From: Paracentrotus lividus
Taxonomy: Eukaryota > Echinodermata > Echinoidea > Camarodonta > Echinidae
Direction: 5' to 3'
NCBI GenBank assembly: GCA_940671915.1
Contig: CALNVZ010003433.1
Location: 30,048,510-30,112,509 of the forward strand
DNA: 64,000 nucleotides
Shown here: in pieces, positions 45,460 through 57,959 of the stretch
How the letters are laid out: each line of letters opens with the position of its first letter
Numbering within the stretch: the first letter of the stretch is position 1
Notes under the pieces: model-generated
Seen by the model: only the letters and a program-made list of their open reading frames with translations
Database searches by the model: none
What the model was told of the DNA's origin: nothing
Translations under genes and position numbers: made by a program

Positions 45460-46653
45460 TTAATCATAATCACATTGGTTTTTCTTGTGCTTTGTCAGGG
45501 CACTACTTTTCACAAAACCTTTCCCACACCCATCACACATGAACGGTCTCTCCCCACTGTGAATGCGCGTGTGAACGATCCGGTCACTGCTTGTTCGGAA
45601 AGCTTTACCGCAAACCTTGCATGCATAAGGTTTGATGCCAGTATGCAAACGGACATGCTGGTTGAGCCGTGTGCTTGAGTTGAAGGTTTTCATGCAGTAG
45701 TTGCAAACAAAGGGGCGTTCCCCTGTGTGTAAGCGGCGATGGTGGATGAGAGAAGCACGGTGCTGCAGTTGCTTACCGCATATATCGCATGGGAACTTTA
45801 ACCCCAGATGGAGTCGTTCGTGAGCACGGAGATTTGATTTGACATTGAAAGAGACCCCACACTGTTCACACTGGTACGGTTTCTTGCCAGTGTGAATGAT
45901 GGAATGGCGCTTCAAATGTGAGTCTTGAATGAACGACTTTCCACATTCCTCACAGCGGTAAGGGCGTAACCCGGAGTGAATTAGCTGATGACGTATGAGG
46001 ATCGGACGCCGTGTGAATGACTTATTACAGATATTGCAGGCATAAGGTCTTTCGCCAGTGTGGACTCGCATGTGGGATTTGAGGTCTGTATTCTGCGTGA
46101 AAGCCTTTCCACACTGCTCGCACTTAAATGGTCGGTAACCAGTGTGGAAACGTTCATGTGCACTCACGTGGGACCTATGGCGGAATGTCCGGGAGCAAAA
46201 CTTGCATGAGTAAGGTCGGACATCTGAATGGATTATCTGATGATTTTTCAAGCCTTCTTTACGTGAGAAGGTCTTGCCACACTCCCTGCATTTGAACGGC
46301 TTCAGTCCCGTGTGCCCACTTTCATGTCGCATCCTGTTACCCTCAGTGGAGAAGGTCTTTGGACAATGCTGGCAAGCAAATGGCTTCTCACCCGTATGGA
46401 CTATGCAATGCCTTTCCAAGTTGCTTTGAAGTGAAAAGGTCTTCCCACAAATATTGCAAAGGAAAGGTTTCTTTGTCACTTTTGTCACATTTTCCTTTTT
46501 GACAATGACTTTTTCCTGCACATTTTCCTTTTTGACAATGACTTTTGCCTGCACATTGCAACATGGACAGATACTCTTATGCACAGACTTTCGTTTAACC
46601 CTAGTACCTTTTAATCCCTCTCCATTAGTACTGTTACTGCGAGTAATTATCAT
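45460..46653 (-). CDS. C2H2 zinc-finger protein, 12 fingers, 397 aa
   Basis: A single uninterrupted frame from ATG at 46653 to TAA. Residues 1-62 are basic with a CPCC pair and a doubled VIVKKENV segment. From residue 64 on there are twelve fingers in a row (FLCNICGKTF... to FMCDGCGKGF...), each CxxC-x12-HxxxH, joined by TGEKP-type linkers (TGEKP, TGLKP, SDVRP, TGYRP, TGERP, SGLRP, TGKKP, LGLK, TGERP, TGIKP, SGERP). The last finger ends H-x4-C, a C2HC variant. No KRAB, SCAN or BTB domain is encoded here. The family binds DNA through successive fingers in the nucleus and usually regulates transcription; the target cannot be read from sequence. The finger array in one exon is typical; a 5' non-coding exon may lie upstream. 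Confidence 0.92.
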   Translation of the reverse strand: MIITRSNSTNGEGLKGTRVKRKSVHKSICPCCNVQAKVIVKKENVQEKVIVKKENVTKVTKKPFLCNICGKTFSLQSNLERHCIVHTGEKPFACQHCPKTFSTEGNRMRHESGHTGLKPFKCRECGKTFSRKEGLKNHQIIHSDVRPYSCKFCSRTFRHRSHVSAHERFHTGYRPFKCEQCGKAFTQNTDLKSHMRVHTGERPYACNICNKSFTRRPILIRHQLIHSGLRPYRCEECGKSFIQDSHLKRHSIIHTGKKPYQCEQCGVSFNVKSNLRAHERLHLGLKFPCDICGKQLQHRASLIHHRRLHTGERPFVCNYCMKTFNSSTRLNQHVRLHTGIKPYACKVCGKAFRTSSDRIVHTRIHSGERPFMCDGCGKGFVKSSALTKHKKNQCDYD

Positions 46654-46669
46654 AGTGGACCCGTTCTAG

Positions 46670-49250
46670 ATAATATCTTTGGAATAAGAAATTAGGAAAT
46701 CGCCACAGGAGTGCCTCTCGTAAATAGATCTTGTACCTGGATATAAAACAGCTCAACTGAAACTAGAAAGATTCTTAATCAGAGGGCGATCTTAGTGAAC
46801 AGGTTACTTCAAATTGATTTTAAACTTAAGTACTACCCAAGGAAAAGTAAAAATGATTTCATCAGAGTCATGCAATCTCTCTATACAGGTGGCCAATAAT
46901 GCACATTAAAGTGTATTTCATTTGCAATTCATAGTACTGAGGCAGCAAAATAGTACAATATAAATTCTCAATACAATATCTAAAATAAAAAGTACTGAAA
47001 ATTAGGCATACTCAATATAACCTGTCACATCTTTGAGTTAAAAAATAATTGATTCACTAAGTCCAATAAAGCATTCCAGTAAAAATTTATCGTTCAATTC
47101 AGCATTTAAGTAAAGGTATAGTGGCATTTGCTGTAATTGAAGGTTACCAGATACAGTACTGGACCACAGTAATATCTAATACTTGTCACTGTCAAATTCC
47201 AGCAGGTTCGACTGATGCCAACACTTTCTCGAAATGATTCAAGTAACCGTATTGTATGCTCCATGAACTATAAAGGTTAAAGTTACAGCACTGGACCGCA
47301 GTTATATTCAATCGTTCAATTAGATATTGAAGCAAGGTTGAATATTAATGGGGATTTTTTTTTTGGCCGAGATGAATCATAACAACAGTATTATCTCCCG
47401 GGAAATACCTTCCGAAAATGTTTCGGCTCAAAGGATCAATCTCGTCGCTCCATAAATCACCCAGTGATAATCTACCGGATGAACTCTGTGACCTGTGTTA
47501 GTGCAGCGTCTCGATAAGATGGGTGCATACATGTCTTTTGTCACTGCAATACTGGACATCAGGCATCGCTCTGCATAGGTGGGTGGAAAAAAGGCGTCTC
47601 TCAGAGAGCTGCAGTGGGTATCCCAGAAGAAAAAGGAAAAAAGAATACTTACTATATATGTACCTCAATTTAAGAATCTTGACCGTCTTCCAAAATGTTG
47701 GAAGTGGAATTGTGGTCTTAGCCATGCCAACTAATCATCTTTCATTTTTTTAACTATCAAATATTCCAGAATAATAGGTTGTATCATGCCATGCCATGAA
47801 AGACTGCTGTAAAGGCATCGGTCAAGATCTTTAATTTGAGCAGACCTAGTAAATGATCATGTCGTATTTATGTATTTTACATGAATCAATTAATTTAATC
47901 AAAGATTCCATCATAAATTTCATCTCAATTAGTGGCCGAATTGCACCAAAAAAAATAACAATAAAAATGAACAAGTTTTGGAAATGTAATTGTTAGGAAA
48001 AGACATGTACAGTCTACTCCTGTTGAGATGAATGTGACTATTTGTTCAACAAGACTTTGTTTTAATAACAAGGTAAAGGGCTTGGTCCTGAGCATCTTAT
48101 TATGACTGAAGTGGACTGTATTGATATGAAATCCATAATACTCTGAATAAGTGGTGAGGAATTACACCATATGACCATTAATATGACAATAAATAAATCA
48201 CATAGATGAGTCAACTGCATTACATACCTTCCAACATGAATACAGGGACGCCGATTTGAAAAAGCCTCTATCCAGAAATGGTCTATCCAGAAATGTTAGA
48301 TGTTATTCTGTGATGTGTGTTGTGGTCCAAAGGATTCCAGAGTTATGTAAATTTCAGTTCACTGCAAAAAATTGATGACTGCTGATATCTGTAACAGTGA
48401 TGGAGAAAAAAAGAAAACAAATATACAGAAGTGAAATGTTGAGAAACCATCAATACCTTTGGCGTCAATAAAATATTAACATAGAAATATAGTAAGGCAC
48501 AAAAAGGAGTAAAAACTTGGGAGAAAAACCAATGGATTAAGTTGTAATTTAAATACCATCCAGCATATAGTCCCACTCATAAGACATTGTCAATATAAAA
48601 GAGAGACTGTAGATAGATCTGGGCTCCTCGGAAACTGGTCATGAAATGGGCCTATAGACTAGTATAGCCACGCTAGCAGCAAAACTCTGTCGGCACTGTG
48701 GCAAAAATTTTGTGTGGAGACTGAATGCATTCCAAACCAGTTTTGCCAGAGTCGGCGAAAAATCGAGTCTTTTTTATTATAGCTTTTTATATAGAGCTCT
48801 GCTGCTGATGTCGCGCACGCGTCTTGCAAACTAATCACTGCGAATGTAACTCATTTAACTACATTGTAAAAGCAATTCTGATGCCATTTTTTTGCTTTAT
48901 GATCATCATAAAAAATGAGGATAGACATCCGTGTTGCGTCTAGTAAGTATTGTAAGTAGATTTCTAGTCAACATAAACTAATAAATAAAATAGGTTTGTC
49001 CATCTTTTATTCCATAATAGGCTGGAAAAGGGAAGGCACCTCATGTTTTGATGCTAATAACTCGCAGCCCGTACACTTTGTGTACGAGCTGCCGCAGTGA
49101 AGTCTCAAGGACGACTTGCACTGCGAGGATGAGATCTTCTCCAATCGCAATCGGTCAGGAGTGGTTTACAAAAGGAAAATCCATGATTAAGTTAAACTCT
49201 ATCATTAGCCCATAGACCTACGTTAAAAATCTTGCTGCTCAGCATGCTCA
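46670..49250. other. 5' flank of the zinc-finger gene
   Basis: No clear coding exon. A more GC-balanced stretch at about 47390-47650 and another at about 49060-49420 could hold 5' UTR exons or a promoter for the minus-strand gene, but nothing decisive is visible. Confidence 0.35.
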
Positions 49251-49251
49251 T

Positions 49252-49255
<4 letters not shown>

Positions 49256-49293
<38 letters not shown>
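49256..49293. repeat. (CT)n microsatellite
   Basis: About 18 CT dinucleotides. Confidence 0.95.
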
Positions 49294-49298
<5 letters not shown>

Positions 49299-50129
49299 TA
49301 AGTTAGGCCTACGAGTAAATCTTATCAAGATGTCAATACAGCCTGCCGCACGCTCCGCGAAGCAGCCCGATCGTGTGAAGACGCCAGCTGCAGCTGCCAA
49401 AGTTTGCCCAGCCATGGTGGGATTAACTACGTCCCCACATGCTCATTTCTATGTAAGCTAATTCCTCGATCGTGATGAACGATCAGTAGTTCATTGTTCA
49501 TGTACACTTAAAAATACCTATTGCTACTACTTACAATACTGAATCATCATGTAATTCCCCTCTGCAATAAAAACTTGATTTTTGTTAGAACTTCAGCTTT
49601 TTACCACCAAATAAGAAGTGTTTTCGTGCTTCAACCTTACGCTTTGTTTTGCTCCAGCGCAAAATGAATGAAACTATTATCAGCTAGCTAACAATAGCTG
49701 GCGCTGCGCAAAATATGCGGGCTAGGGAGATCGAGAATTTGGCTCATCTTGTCAATGTAACTCAAAAATACCAGAATTGATAATTATCTACTATTCATAA
49801 TAATGGATTTTTAATGTTTACTCGGATAAAATTACAATTACACTCGAAAAAGAGAGAGATGGGGGAGGGATCGGATGAGAACTAACGTTAAGAGGGAGTG
49901 CTAATGAGCAACATAGAGACAGCAGGAAGATAGAGAGTGAGAGAAATAAAGAGTTGATAAAGAAAAAAGAAAAAGAGATACACAAAAAGATTTAGAGACA
50001 ATGCAAACAGCCTATCATTAAAGAAAAAGTAAAGGGGAAAACAATGAAGACGGCAGTACTAATATTAAATTAGGCTTCACTTTCAATATTTCACTCATCT
50101 GCACTCAATCCCTTGACTCTTCCGGAGTC
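49294..50129. other. Intergenic, nothing recognised
   Basis: Contains a purine-rich stretch (about 49845-50010) with GAGAGA and AAAGAA motifs. Confidence 0.4.
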
Positions 50130-51185
50130 GTTGGAGGGATTTGAAACTGGCGAAGAAGCACATTTTCCCCTCCACGCGTTAATTCCTGTCAGTTACATTT
50201 TCCGTCCAGCTTGTCCTTCAGTGACGTCCTCTTCTGCGTCCACCTTCAACTGTGCCTTGTAGAATGATTGTTGACAGCCTGTTGTGTCGGGTGATGTGAC
50301 CAAACCATGCTAGATTACGTCGCTTGACGGTTGCGAGTAGTTGTTACTGTTGTTGGAGGCCACCAAGTTTCTGACTGTGGTTGATACAATATTCGTTGGT
50401 TTTGTGCTCTCTGTAGGAGATGTCAAGTAGCTTCCTCAGGCATTTAGCCTGTATTCTTCGTTCGGTCTCCTTCTGAAGTTTCCATGCCTCACCTCCATAA
50501 AGAAAGATGGAGACAACAAGGGCCTTGTACAGCTTAACTTGGAGGGAAAATTGATGTTACTCTTCCATCCTGGCTAGTCTTACCATAGCTGCAGTGGCTG
50601 TAGCAATCCTGATACGAATCTATGCTGTGCAGGTGCCACCTTTTGCTCCTAAGTATTTGAAGCTGGTAACTTCTTTCAAGGATTCTCAATTCATGGTGAT
50701 GTTGACATTAATGTTCTTACTGCTGTTTACCTTGACCTTTGACTTTTCTGTGCTGACTTCCATACCATATGCCCTGGCTCTCGAGTCAAGTCTGGTGGTG
50801 AGATCTTCCAAATCCTCCTAGCTACTGCCCATCAAGTCAATGTCATCTGCAAAACGAAGATTGCAGACAGGCCTTCCACCAATAGAAGTCTGCCTATTCT
50901 GGAGGGTCTTCAACGTAATTTGCTCCAGAAAGAGATTGAAGAGAACAGGGGAAAGGAGACACCCCTGCCTTACACCAACAGTTGGAAAGAACTTTCCTGC
51001 CACGTTGTTTAAAAGTACTGAGCTGCTTTAAGAGTGTTCATAAAGGGCTTGGATAATTTGAATTAGCCCGTCGTTGATATTGAATCCTCTGAGGACTTGC
51101 CAGAGACCATCATGCCAAACCCCGTCAAAGGCTTTCTTGAAGTCAATGAAATTATGGAACAGGTCCTTCTGATGTTGTAGGTGTA
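50130..51185 (-). pseudogene. Non-LTR reverse transcriptase relic
   Basis: The minus-strand reading gives FIDFKKAFDGVWHDGLW, then GVRQGCLLSPVLFNLFLEQI, NLRFADDIDLMGSS (catalytic FADD), KVTSFKYLGA-like bases, SIFLYGGEAWKLQKETERRI, NLAWFGHITRHNRLSTIILQ and GRRRGR. Several stops (for example after YEHS and before SFKYLGA) break the frame. Both ends are missing. The order of blocks fits RTE-like LINEs; it is of a similar type to the relic at 20280. Confidence 0.75.
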
Positions 51186-51297
51186 TTTTCAATATTTAAG
51201 GCCCCCTTGATACCCCGACGCTATTCAAGCTCATCTAAAATGCCGGTTCTTCACTGTTGACCCTGTGACCTCAAAAACAATCTATCTAAGTAATCAT

Positions 51298-51299
<2 letters not shown>

Positions 51300-51381
<82 letters not shown>
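51300..51381. repeat. (TA)n microsatellite
   Basis: About 40 TA dinucleotides. Confidence 0.95.
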
Positions 51382-51393
<12 letters not shown>

Positions 51394-51439
51394 GTGATGA
51401 GGCTCAACTTTGTTAACATGGCGACGTTTGTCCAGATAT

Positions 51440-51630
51440 TATAAATGTGTAAGAAGAAAAGCCATAACAAGAACAAAAACCATAATAAATATTTATTATG
51501 GTTTTTGTTTTCGTTATGATTTTTCTTCAGAAATCTTGATGAAGGCGAATTAAGCTGAGAGCTCGATGCATTAAAGATTTAAAGTTCAGCTCCGTCTATA
51601 CCTCTCCTAGACTTTCTTCTTACACATTTA
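51440..51630. repeat. Hairpin unit 1 of a three-unit cluster
   Basis: TAAATGTGTAAGAAG at 51442 faces CTTCTTACACATTTA at about 51619. An inner palindrome AACAAAAACCATAATAAATA faces TATTTATTATGGTTTTTGTT. Contains CTTGATGAAGGCGAATTAAG. Confidence 0.65.
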
Positions 51631-51710
51631 GGCCCTATATTTAGTCTATATATATATATATAGTGAAAACGGGCCCCTTGAATAACGTGGTATGCAGTGA
51701 ACCATCTTTT

Positions 51711-51794
51711 ATTTAGTATAGGCCGAAAGCTTGTGAATTAAAGGAATTTGAGAGCTACGTTTCGAGTCATCTGTTTCATTCATTTCGCCTATAC

Positions 51795-51800
<6 letters not shown>
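51711..51800. repeat. Hairpin unit 2 (GTATAGGCCGAAA...TTTCGCCTATAC)
   Basis: TAGTATAGGCCGAAAGC at 51716 faces TTTCGCCTATACTA at about 51784. Flanked by TA tracts. Confidence 0.5.
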
Positions 51801-51852
<52 letters not shown>

Positions 51853-51858
51853 TGTGTG
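51799..51858. repeat. (TA)n(TG)n microsatellite
   Basis: TA repeats pass into TG repeats. Confidence 0.9.
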
Positions 51859-52179
51859 TTATAAATAAAGAGTCTAGGACAAGCTTAGACGTTGCTGAAC
51901 TCTCCACGGCCTAATAAGGTAAACAAAATACTTGTACATATTATTTATTTTCTTTACTTCGTTTATACATTATCATGATTGTATAAGATATGATGTTGGT
52001 GCCTGATTTTGTTTGTATGATTTACTTTTATTTATTATGGTTTTCGTTTTTGTTTGATATGATTGGATGTATGATTTTCTCTTCAGAAATCCTGATGAAG
52101 GCAAATTAGCCGAAAGCTTGATTAAAGATTCAAAGTTCAGCAACGTCTAAGCTTGTCCTAGACTTTTTATTTATAACAC
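51859..52179. mobile_element. Hairpin unit 3, ~320-bp TIR element
   Basis: Inverted ends of about 44 bp: AGTCTAGGACAAGCTTAGAC and GTTGCTGAAC at 51870-51900 face the exact inverse at about 52134-52163; TTATAAATAAA continues the match outward. The right side carries CCTGATGAAGGCAAATTAGC then CGAAAGCTTG, which resembles a hammerhead core (CTGATGA..stem..GAAA). Confidence 0.65.
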
Positions 52180-52232
52180 ATATATCATCTGGACAAAATG
52201 TCGTCATGTCCAAAAAGTTGAGACTTATCGCA

Positions 52233-52236
<4 letters not shown>

Positions 52237-52280
<44 letters not shown>
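52237..52280. repeat. (TA)n microsatellite
   Basis: Right border of the hairpin cluster. Confidence 0.9.
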
Positions 52281-52900
52281 CATTACGTAATCATTTTATA
52301 CGAATCACGTTTGAAAGAAAACGAAAATGAGTCAAGTCGTCATGACATTCAGCAATCATCGTTTTGGCCGTCAGAAAAAAAAGAGGAACGAAAGGTAAAT
52401 AATAGCTAGAAAGGGGAGTCCTAGTCAAAAAGAAAACCAATCCTAAATTAAAATTAAAAGACCATTTCAAAATGAAAATTTGATCCGGTTATGAAAAGTT
52501 TTATTTAATCGGTTATAAAATAAAAAAGTTTATCATTCTGAAAAAAAATTGTTTCAAAATGATCAACTTGTGGACAACTCTCAATTTGTTTTGTACACGG
52601 ATGTTTAGAATGTCCCCTTTATTTATCACATTTCTGATTGATTCCTTCATATTGGGTGTAAAATGTCCCCTTTTCCCATGACCATGATGACATTAGCTTA
52701 GAAGGTGTAAAATGTACTTTGAAAGACAATGGAGGAAATAATATTGAATAAAAAAACCAGACTTTTTAGAACAGGAGAATTATTTTTAAGAAATAGAACC
52801 AAGGAATATGAAAGAAGGCTGACAGAAAAAAAAAAGGTCTCTGAAAAGAAAGCAGAAGAGGTATGGAAATATGTAGATTAAAGTACATGACAAAATAATT

Positions 52901-53036
52901 CAGTGGCGGATCCAGGCGGGGTGCAGGGGACGCCCCCCCCCCCTATAATTTGAAAACCACTCATTGACCGTACATGTTAAAATTCGAAAATTTCGGCGGC
53001 CCCCCCCCCATCCTGAAAATCCTGGATCCGCCACTG
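52901..53036. mobile_element. CAGTGGCGGATCCAGG hairpin MITE
   Basis: CAGTGGCGGATCCAGG faces CCTGGATCCGCCACTG exactly. G/C runs and AAATTCGAAAATTT lie within. Same family as 27543..27710. Confidence 0.8.
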
Positions 53037-53386
53037 CAAAATGTAAAACGAAAAATACAATTTAATGCTGCAGTCACACAGACACTTACGTTGAATTACG
53101 TCCGGTTGCGTCCAAAACTTATTTTCTTTTCTGCAGATCCCCTCGGATGCCTTCCCGTCATAGTCAGCAGTGACAATAGTGATAATTTCGTTCTTCCAGT
53201 AAAACAAAGAAATACATAAGAAATGATAGGATAGAAGATGAAATGAGGTTAAAACAACAAAAACGTAACTATACTATAAGTGTCTGTGTGACTACAGCAT
53301 AAGGAAAATATTGAGGTGATGAGATTTCAAATCTTTTAAGCTATTCCTTAAAGTGTATCTTTCGTGTTCATTCCTTCTTTTATTCC

Positions 53387-53394
53387 CCCCCCCC

Positions 53395-53443
<49 letters not shown>
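53387..53443. repeat. Poly-C/poly-A run
   Basis: Nine or ten C followed by about 48 A. Confidence 0.9.
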
Positions 53444-53445
<2 letters not shown>

Positions 53446-55384
53446 TTAACAAAGTAAAAGAAGGAATGAACACAAAAGAAGAATCTATAAAAAGAAAAAT
53501 AAATTGACCGAAAACAATTTTTTGAGCTAAAAATGTAATGAATAAAGGGCAAAATATTATAAGAGACTATCTATTAAGGGTAATGGAGGCTCTGTCATAA
53601 TCAGAGATCGGGATCGTCTATCAAAAATTAATGCCTGTCAAATCCACCAAATCGCCTTTTATCGCGAAGACTGTGACGTAATCAAAATATCAACACATTG
53701 AAATATATCCGATTTTAAACATGACGTATACGTTGGCATTTATAAGTGCTTCAGACTTTGCGGTCAATCAGTGCTAGAAAAATATTATTAACCCCCAAAG
53801 AATCTCCTTGAAAATACATGTATCTTTTGTAGGTAAGGTATATTGGGTGCGGCGCTTTTCAGAGTTTATTGTGGCGTCACAAACCAAACGGTTGTTCATT
53901 ACACATGCTTCGCTGGAGAAGAATGCATTGGCCTAAAGTAATACACACATCCCAGCGTTTGAAAACTGCATGTAAAGCGAGTGTGTCCCTGTGTCGTATT
54001 TTTTGTGTGTAGATTGATGAATGGAGAGACTGGGACTGGCCTGTCGTCACAAAAGAATGTTAAGTTAGCCGAGATTTTTTTTTTTTTATATTGTGCATGC
54101 GAGGAAAGGGGTTACATTTTTGCGGCTGTCAATGCATGCAGCCCTCTGCTTCGTACAAGACACCGGTTGATCCGATCTACCCAGTTTTCTGATGTGTGCC
54201 CGGTACTGATTTGCATGGAACTGGTAGCTGGGAACTAGCTTATTACCGAAATATATTTAAAATCATCGATATTAAAATAACGGGAGTGTTTTTAATATTG
54301 AAACGCACCTACTTGGATCATACGTACAAACTTGGCAAGTTAAAGTGATCGGTGAGTTATCTAATTTTTCTTAGTACTAGTAGTGAGTCACGGTGTTACA
54401 TTGGTTAATAAACTTATCAAATTAGAAAAGTTTAACTTTTAACGTTCTTGACAAACTTGATAGACTGTAATCTGGAAAGGTCCTGGGGTCCCTGAATTAT
54501 TATCACTTTAGTTATAATGCTCAATTAGGAAATTATAACTTGTTATGAACAATATTTTGAAGCCTAAATCACGTATCGACTTGAAAGAGGCTAATATTTG
54601 CCTACTGAACCATACATTGTAATCATATTTGCAATTTCATTTTATAATGTAATATATTATTTAACAAAAAAGAGGCCATTAATATTACAATAATAGCCTC
54701 TTTTGTTTAGATTTGTTGAGTAGGCCTAAATATCACTCTGATCTATTTTTGTTATTTTTGATAAAATACTAAAGGGATTATTTTTAGCAAGACTCTTTCG
54801 CGCCTTTTATATATCGGCCACAATTAGAAAACAAACATGACATAATTATTGCTTGTAATGTTTTTTTTTATGTGGAAATAAATGAATGAAAAGTATTACT
54901 GTATTCCTAAATACCTGCACATATAGCATGATGAGATAAAATCAATAAATTTTGGAGAACCTTTAACATTTTTGTTGGTTTCAGCTTTAAAAAAAATGAT
55001 TGATGATAGTAATACGAGTAATACAAAAAATACATCCAGAAAGAAAAATAAATATACATTTTTCAAAAGAAATTGGCTCTGCATGGGCAAGGTTTTTTTT
55101 TGCTATTTATCAAACGTAAATGGTTGTTAGATTATGTAAGCAGCACTCATCCAGCTCAAAAAAAAATTCCAGGGTAATGAAAAGGATTTGCAAATCCTGT
55201 TTTGATGACAATTATTACAAAGGAATGGTATGCGTCTTATCATTATCCACATTCAGCTTAGTTTGGTCACAACGACCATGGATATACGACTCTAAACCGA
55301 CTTTTAATGCAGTGGTCATAACAGTCTTGATGTGGCGTATTATGTCTGAAAGACTATGCGCGATGAGTTTTATTCTTATAAGAA
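53444..55384. other. Intergenic, nothing recognised
   Basis: AT-rich; ORFs of 60-89 codons have no family resemblance. Confidence 0.4.
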
Positions 55385-55468
55385 AATAAGGATTAAGAAA
55401 TAAGAAATAAGGCTAAGAAATAAGATTAAAAAATAAGATTAAGAAAGAAGATTAAGAAATAAGGATTC
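55385..55468. repeat. Short tandem repeat (AAGATTAAGAAAT)n
   Basis: About six degenerate units of 12-14 bp. Confidence 0.8.
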
Positions 55469-55469
55469 C

Positions 55470-56525
55470 TATAGGACTCCGCCGTACATAGAGCGGTGCG
55501 TGATTATACATTTTCGACCTGTTGTGACCCCCGCATTAGCAAACGAAACATACTAGTATCGTTGTTCTGAATTGCAAGTAAGTGTTTTGTTTTGTTGTTG
55601 TTGTTGTTTTGTTTTTGCTGCAAAATCATTAAAATTATTTTAATGATAACATCAACATGTTATGGGTATGGATGTACCTAAACATATTAAGAAAATACAA
55701 GTATGTGCACAGTACTTTTGCAGTGCAACGCAAGCGAAATCTCAATACTGAAATAGATAACATATTTACTCTGAAGCATTCAGATAGATTATGTAAGATT
55801 ATAAAGTACATTGTACATGTAATTTCATGGAACAGTGTTCGGAAATAATTGTTTCCTACATAAGTAAAAACGATGAAAGCAAATGAAGCCCACAATTAGG
55901 AAATAGTGAGGTTAAAATTGCTGTAACTTCCCGAACACAGTGTTCCACTAAGTATTTTAACTTTTTAAAAATGTGGTTTAATATATCTACATAAATGTTA
56001 AATTTCATTGTGTAACCTAAGTAATTCACAATGTGAATATCTACGTCTTTCCCAATCTTAAAACAGTCGATTTTGATGGTTCGAAGATGATTAGGCATAT
56101 CACAGTAAACACATTTATATGGGAGAATTGTCTTTGCATGTAGAAGGAAAATCACACACTAAAAAAAGATATGTTTAGGGTAGAGATAGAAAGATACCAG
56201 ATTATACACAGACTGTTAATATTTCTATTACTATTCAAACAGCGTTGATGGAAACCGCTGAAGCGAATTTAGAGTCAATATGATCTACAAATATTAGACG
56301 AAGGTTACAATAATTCCCATTGAACTCATGACATTATAATAATTGCAACGCGCAAATAATGCCCGACCTTATTGAAACACAAATTAAGTGATATTCAAAT
56401 ATAATTATATGTCTATATCGACAAATATTCCTTTGATTTCATCATCTGGTATACATATCATTTTCAATATAACTAACACGTCAGCGACTCCATAATGTCA
56501 TGATTTGACATTTTCATTCCTTAAA
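55470..56525. other. Intergenic, nothing recognised
   Basis: AT-rich, no supported feature. Confidence 0.35.
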
Positions 56526-56529
56526 AGGA

Positions 56530-57180
56530 TTGGATGCATTACTGATATTTTGTGGATGTTTTAAACATCTGGGCGATGTGGACATTAAAGTCCTGAAATG
56601 CATTTCAGAGGCAATACGATTTTGAGCCCTGATAACTCTCGCGGTGTTTTCAGTTATTCTTGATTTTTTGTACCATTTGAAAGTTCATTTATTCTTCTTT
56701 TATGTCATGCTTCAATGTACTGCGAAACGTGGAATGGAGAAAGTGAAAATCGCAAAAGGCATCGCTATTTTTTTCTCATATCAAAGTTCGGCAACATGAT
56801 TTTTGAGCTTTGATAACTTTTGGAGAGCGTTTTAATCATTCTTTATATTCATATCATTGAAAAGGTATTTTCCCCTCCTTTTATTGATATATGTACCAAA
56901 GGTAATGATGGTGTCATGACTGAATGCACAGAACCTCGATCTGCTTACAATGCAAAGCGAAAAATATTCTTCAAATCAAAGTCCCGCGACACGACTTTGA
57001 GCCTTATTAGTACCTCATTGGCCTTATTAATTATAGTGCGGGCTTTACTCAGTCTTGATTTTCATGCAATTGAAAAGTACATTTATTCCTCTTTTTATTC
57101 AAATAACCATTTGCTATACTAATATCATGCTTGGATACACGTAACTAATGAATAAATGAGCATTGATTAACTGGCAATAG
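56530..57180. repeat. Three degenerate ~200-230-bp tandem units
   Basis: Each unit reads in order: a 'GAGCYYTGATAAC' block, 'CATTTGAAAAGTTCATTTATTC' type block, 'GATGTCATGCTTGAATGCAC' type block and a 'GGAGAAAGTGAAAATCGCAAA' type block. The same units fill the TIR element at 60829..61893, so this is probably an end-less relative. Confidence 0.6.
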
Positions 57181-57464
57181 AAAACAATAGTCCTTACAGC
57201 CAATTAAATTTGTCATTTGTGACCCGGGTTCAATCAGGCCATACAATTCCGATGGTTCGAATCAACACGGATTCCAACAAAGAATAATACTCTGCTGTCT
57301 ATCTGGGCAAATTTAGCCCTGAAGAGGGTCTTATATACGTTTGACACGGATACAGATTTGAGAGTTTGACGCTGCAATTTTAGAGAATATACTGTATCAT
57401 TGGAAATATTTGCAAGGTGACTTATTACTTAGCGCGTAAAAATACATCCCCCCCAAAAAAAAAA

Positions 57465-57495
<31 letters not shown>

Positions 57496-57940
57496 AAATA
57501 GAAACAAAATTAAAATGACGGGCGGCTAGAAGAAGTTTGAGTAGAATGATGAAAGGCTGTTGGGGTGTTTGAGGAGCGATGGGTAGCCATAATTAGAAAG
57601 GTGGTAAAGTCGGGTGCTTTAAGGACTTAATGTTTTTTTGTTTGTTTGTGTGTTTGTTTTGTTTTGTTTTGTTTTTTTCAAAAGATTGGAATCTCTCCTT
57701 CGGGTGACGACTTGAAAAACAATAAGCCGTTTATTACAAGATTATTATTTATTATCATTATCATTATTATCACTTTTTGTCCATTATGAAGATCGTTGGA
57801 AACGTCCATTGTGAAACTCGAAGGATCTAGTAGAATCAATAAAGTATAAAATGAAAGAAAAAAAGTCATTAATGACCATATAACTGCTTCATTATTTCAT
57901 CTATTTTAATTCAATATTCTTAATCTTGGCCCTTCTACAG
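57181..57940. other. Upstream flank of the four-TM gene
   Basis: Poly-A/AAT runs at about 57457-57500 and TTTG/TTTTG runs at about 57635-57680. TTCTACAG at 57933-57940 is a good acceptor, so a 5' UTR exon probably lies further upstream. Confidence 0.45.
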
Positions 57941-57959
57941 TCCCGGCCATCTTGCCACC

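Noticed and set aside
47498..47753. Overlapping 75-codon ORFs on both strands as a gene
   Set aside because: No family, no splice context and no compositional support; at most 5' UTR of the zinc-finger gene.
50840..51031. Plus-strand ORF over the 50.8-51.0 kb region
   Set aside because: Shadow of the minus-strand reverse transcriptase relic that holds FADD.
52092..52175. Confirmed hammerhead ribozyme
   Set aside because: The core and stem II look right, but no helix I pairing was found by eye; kept only as a lead.
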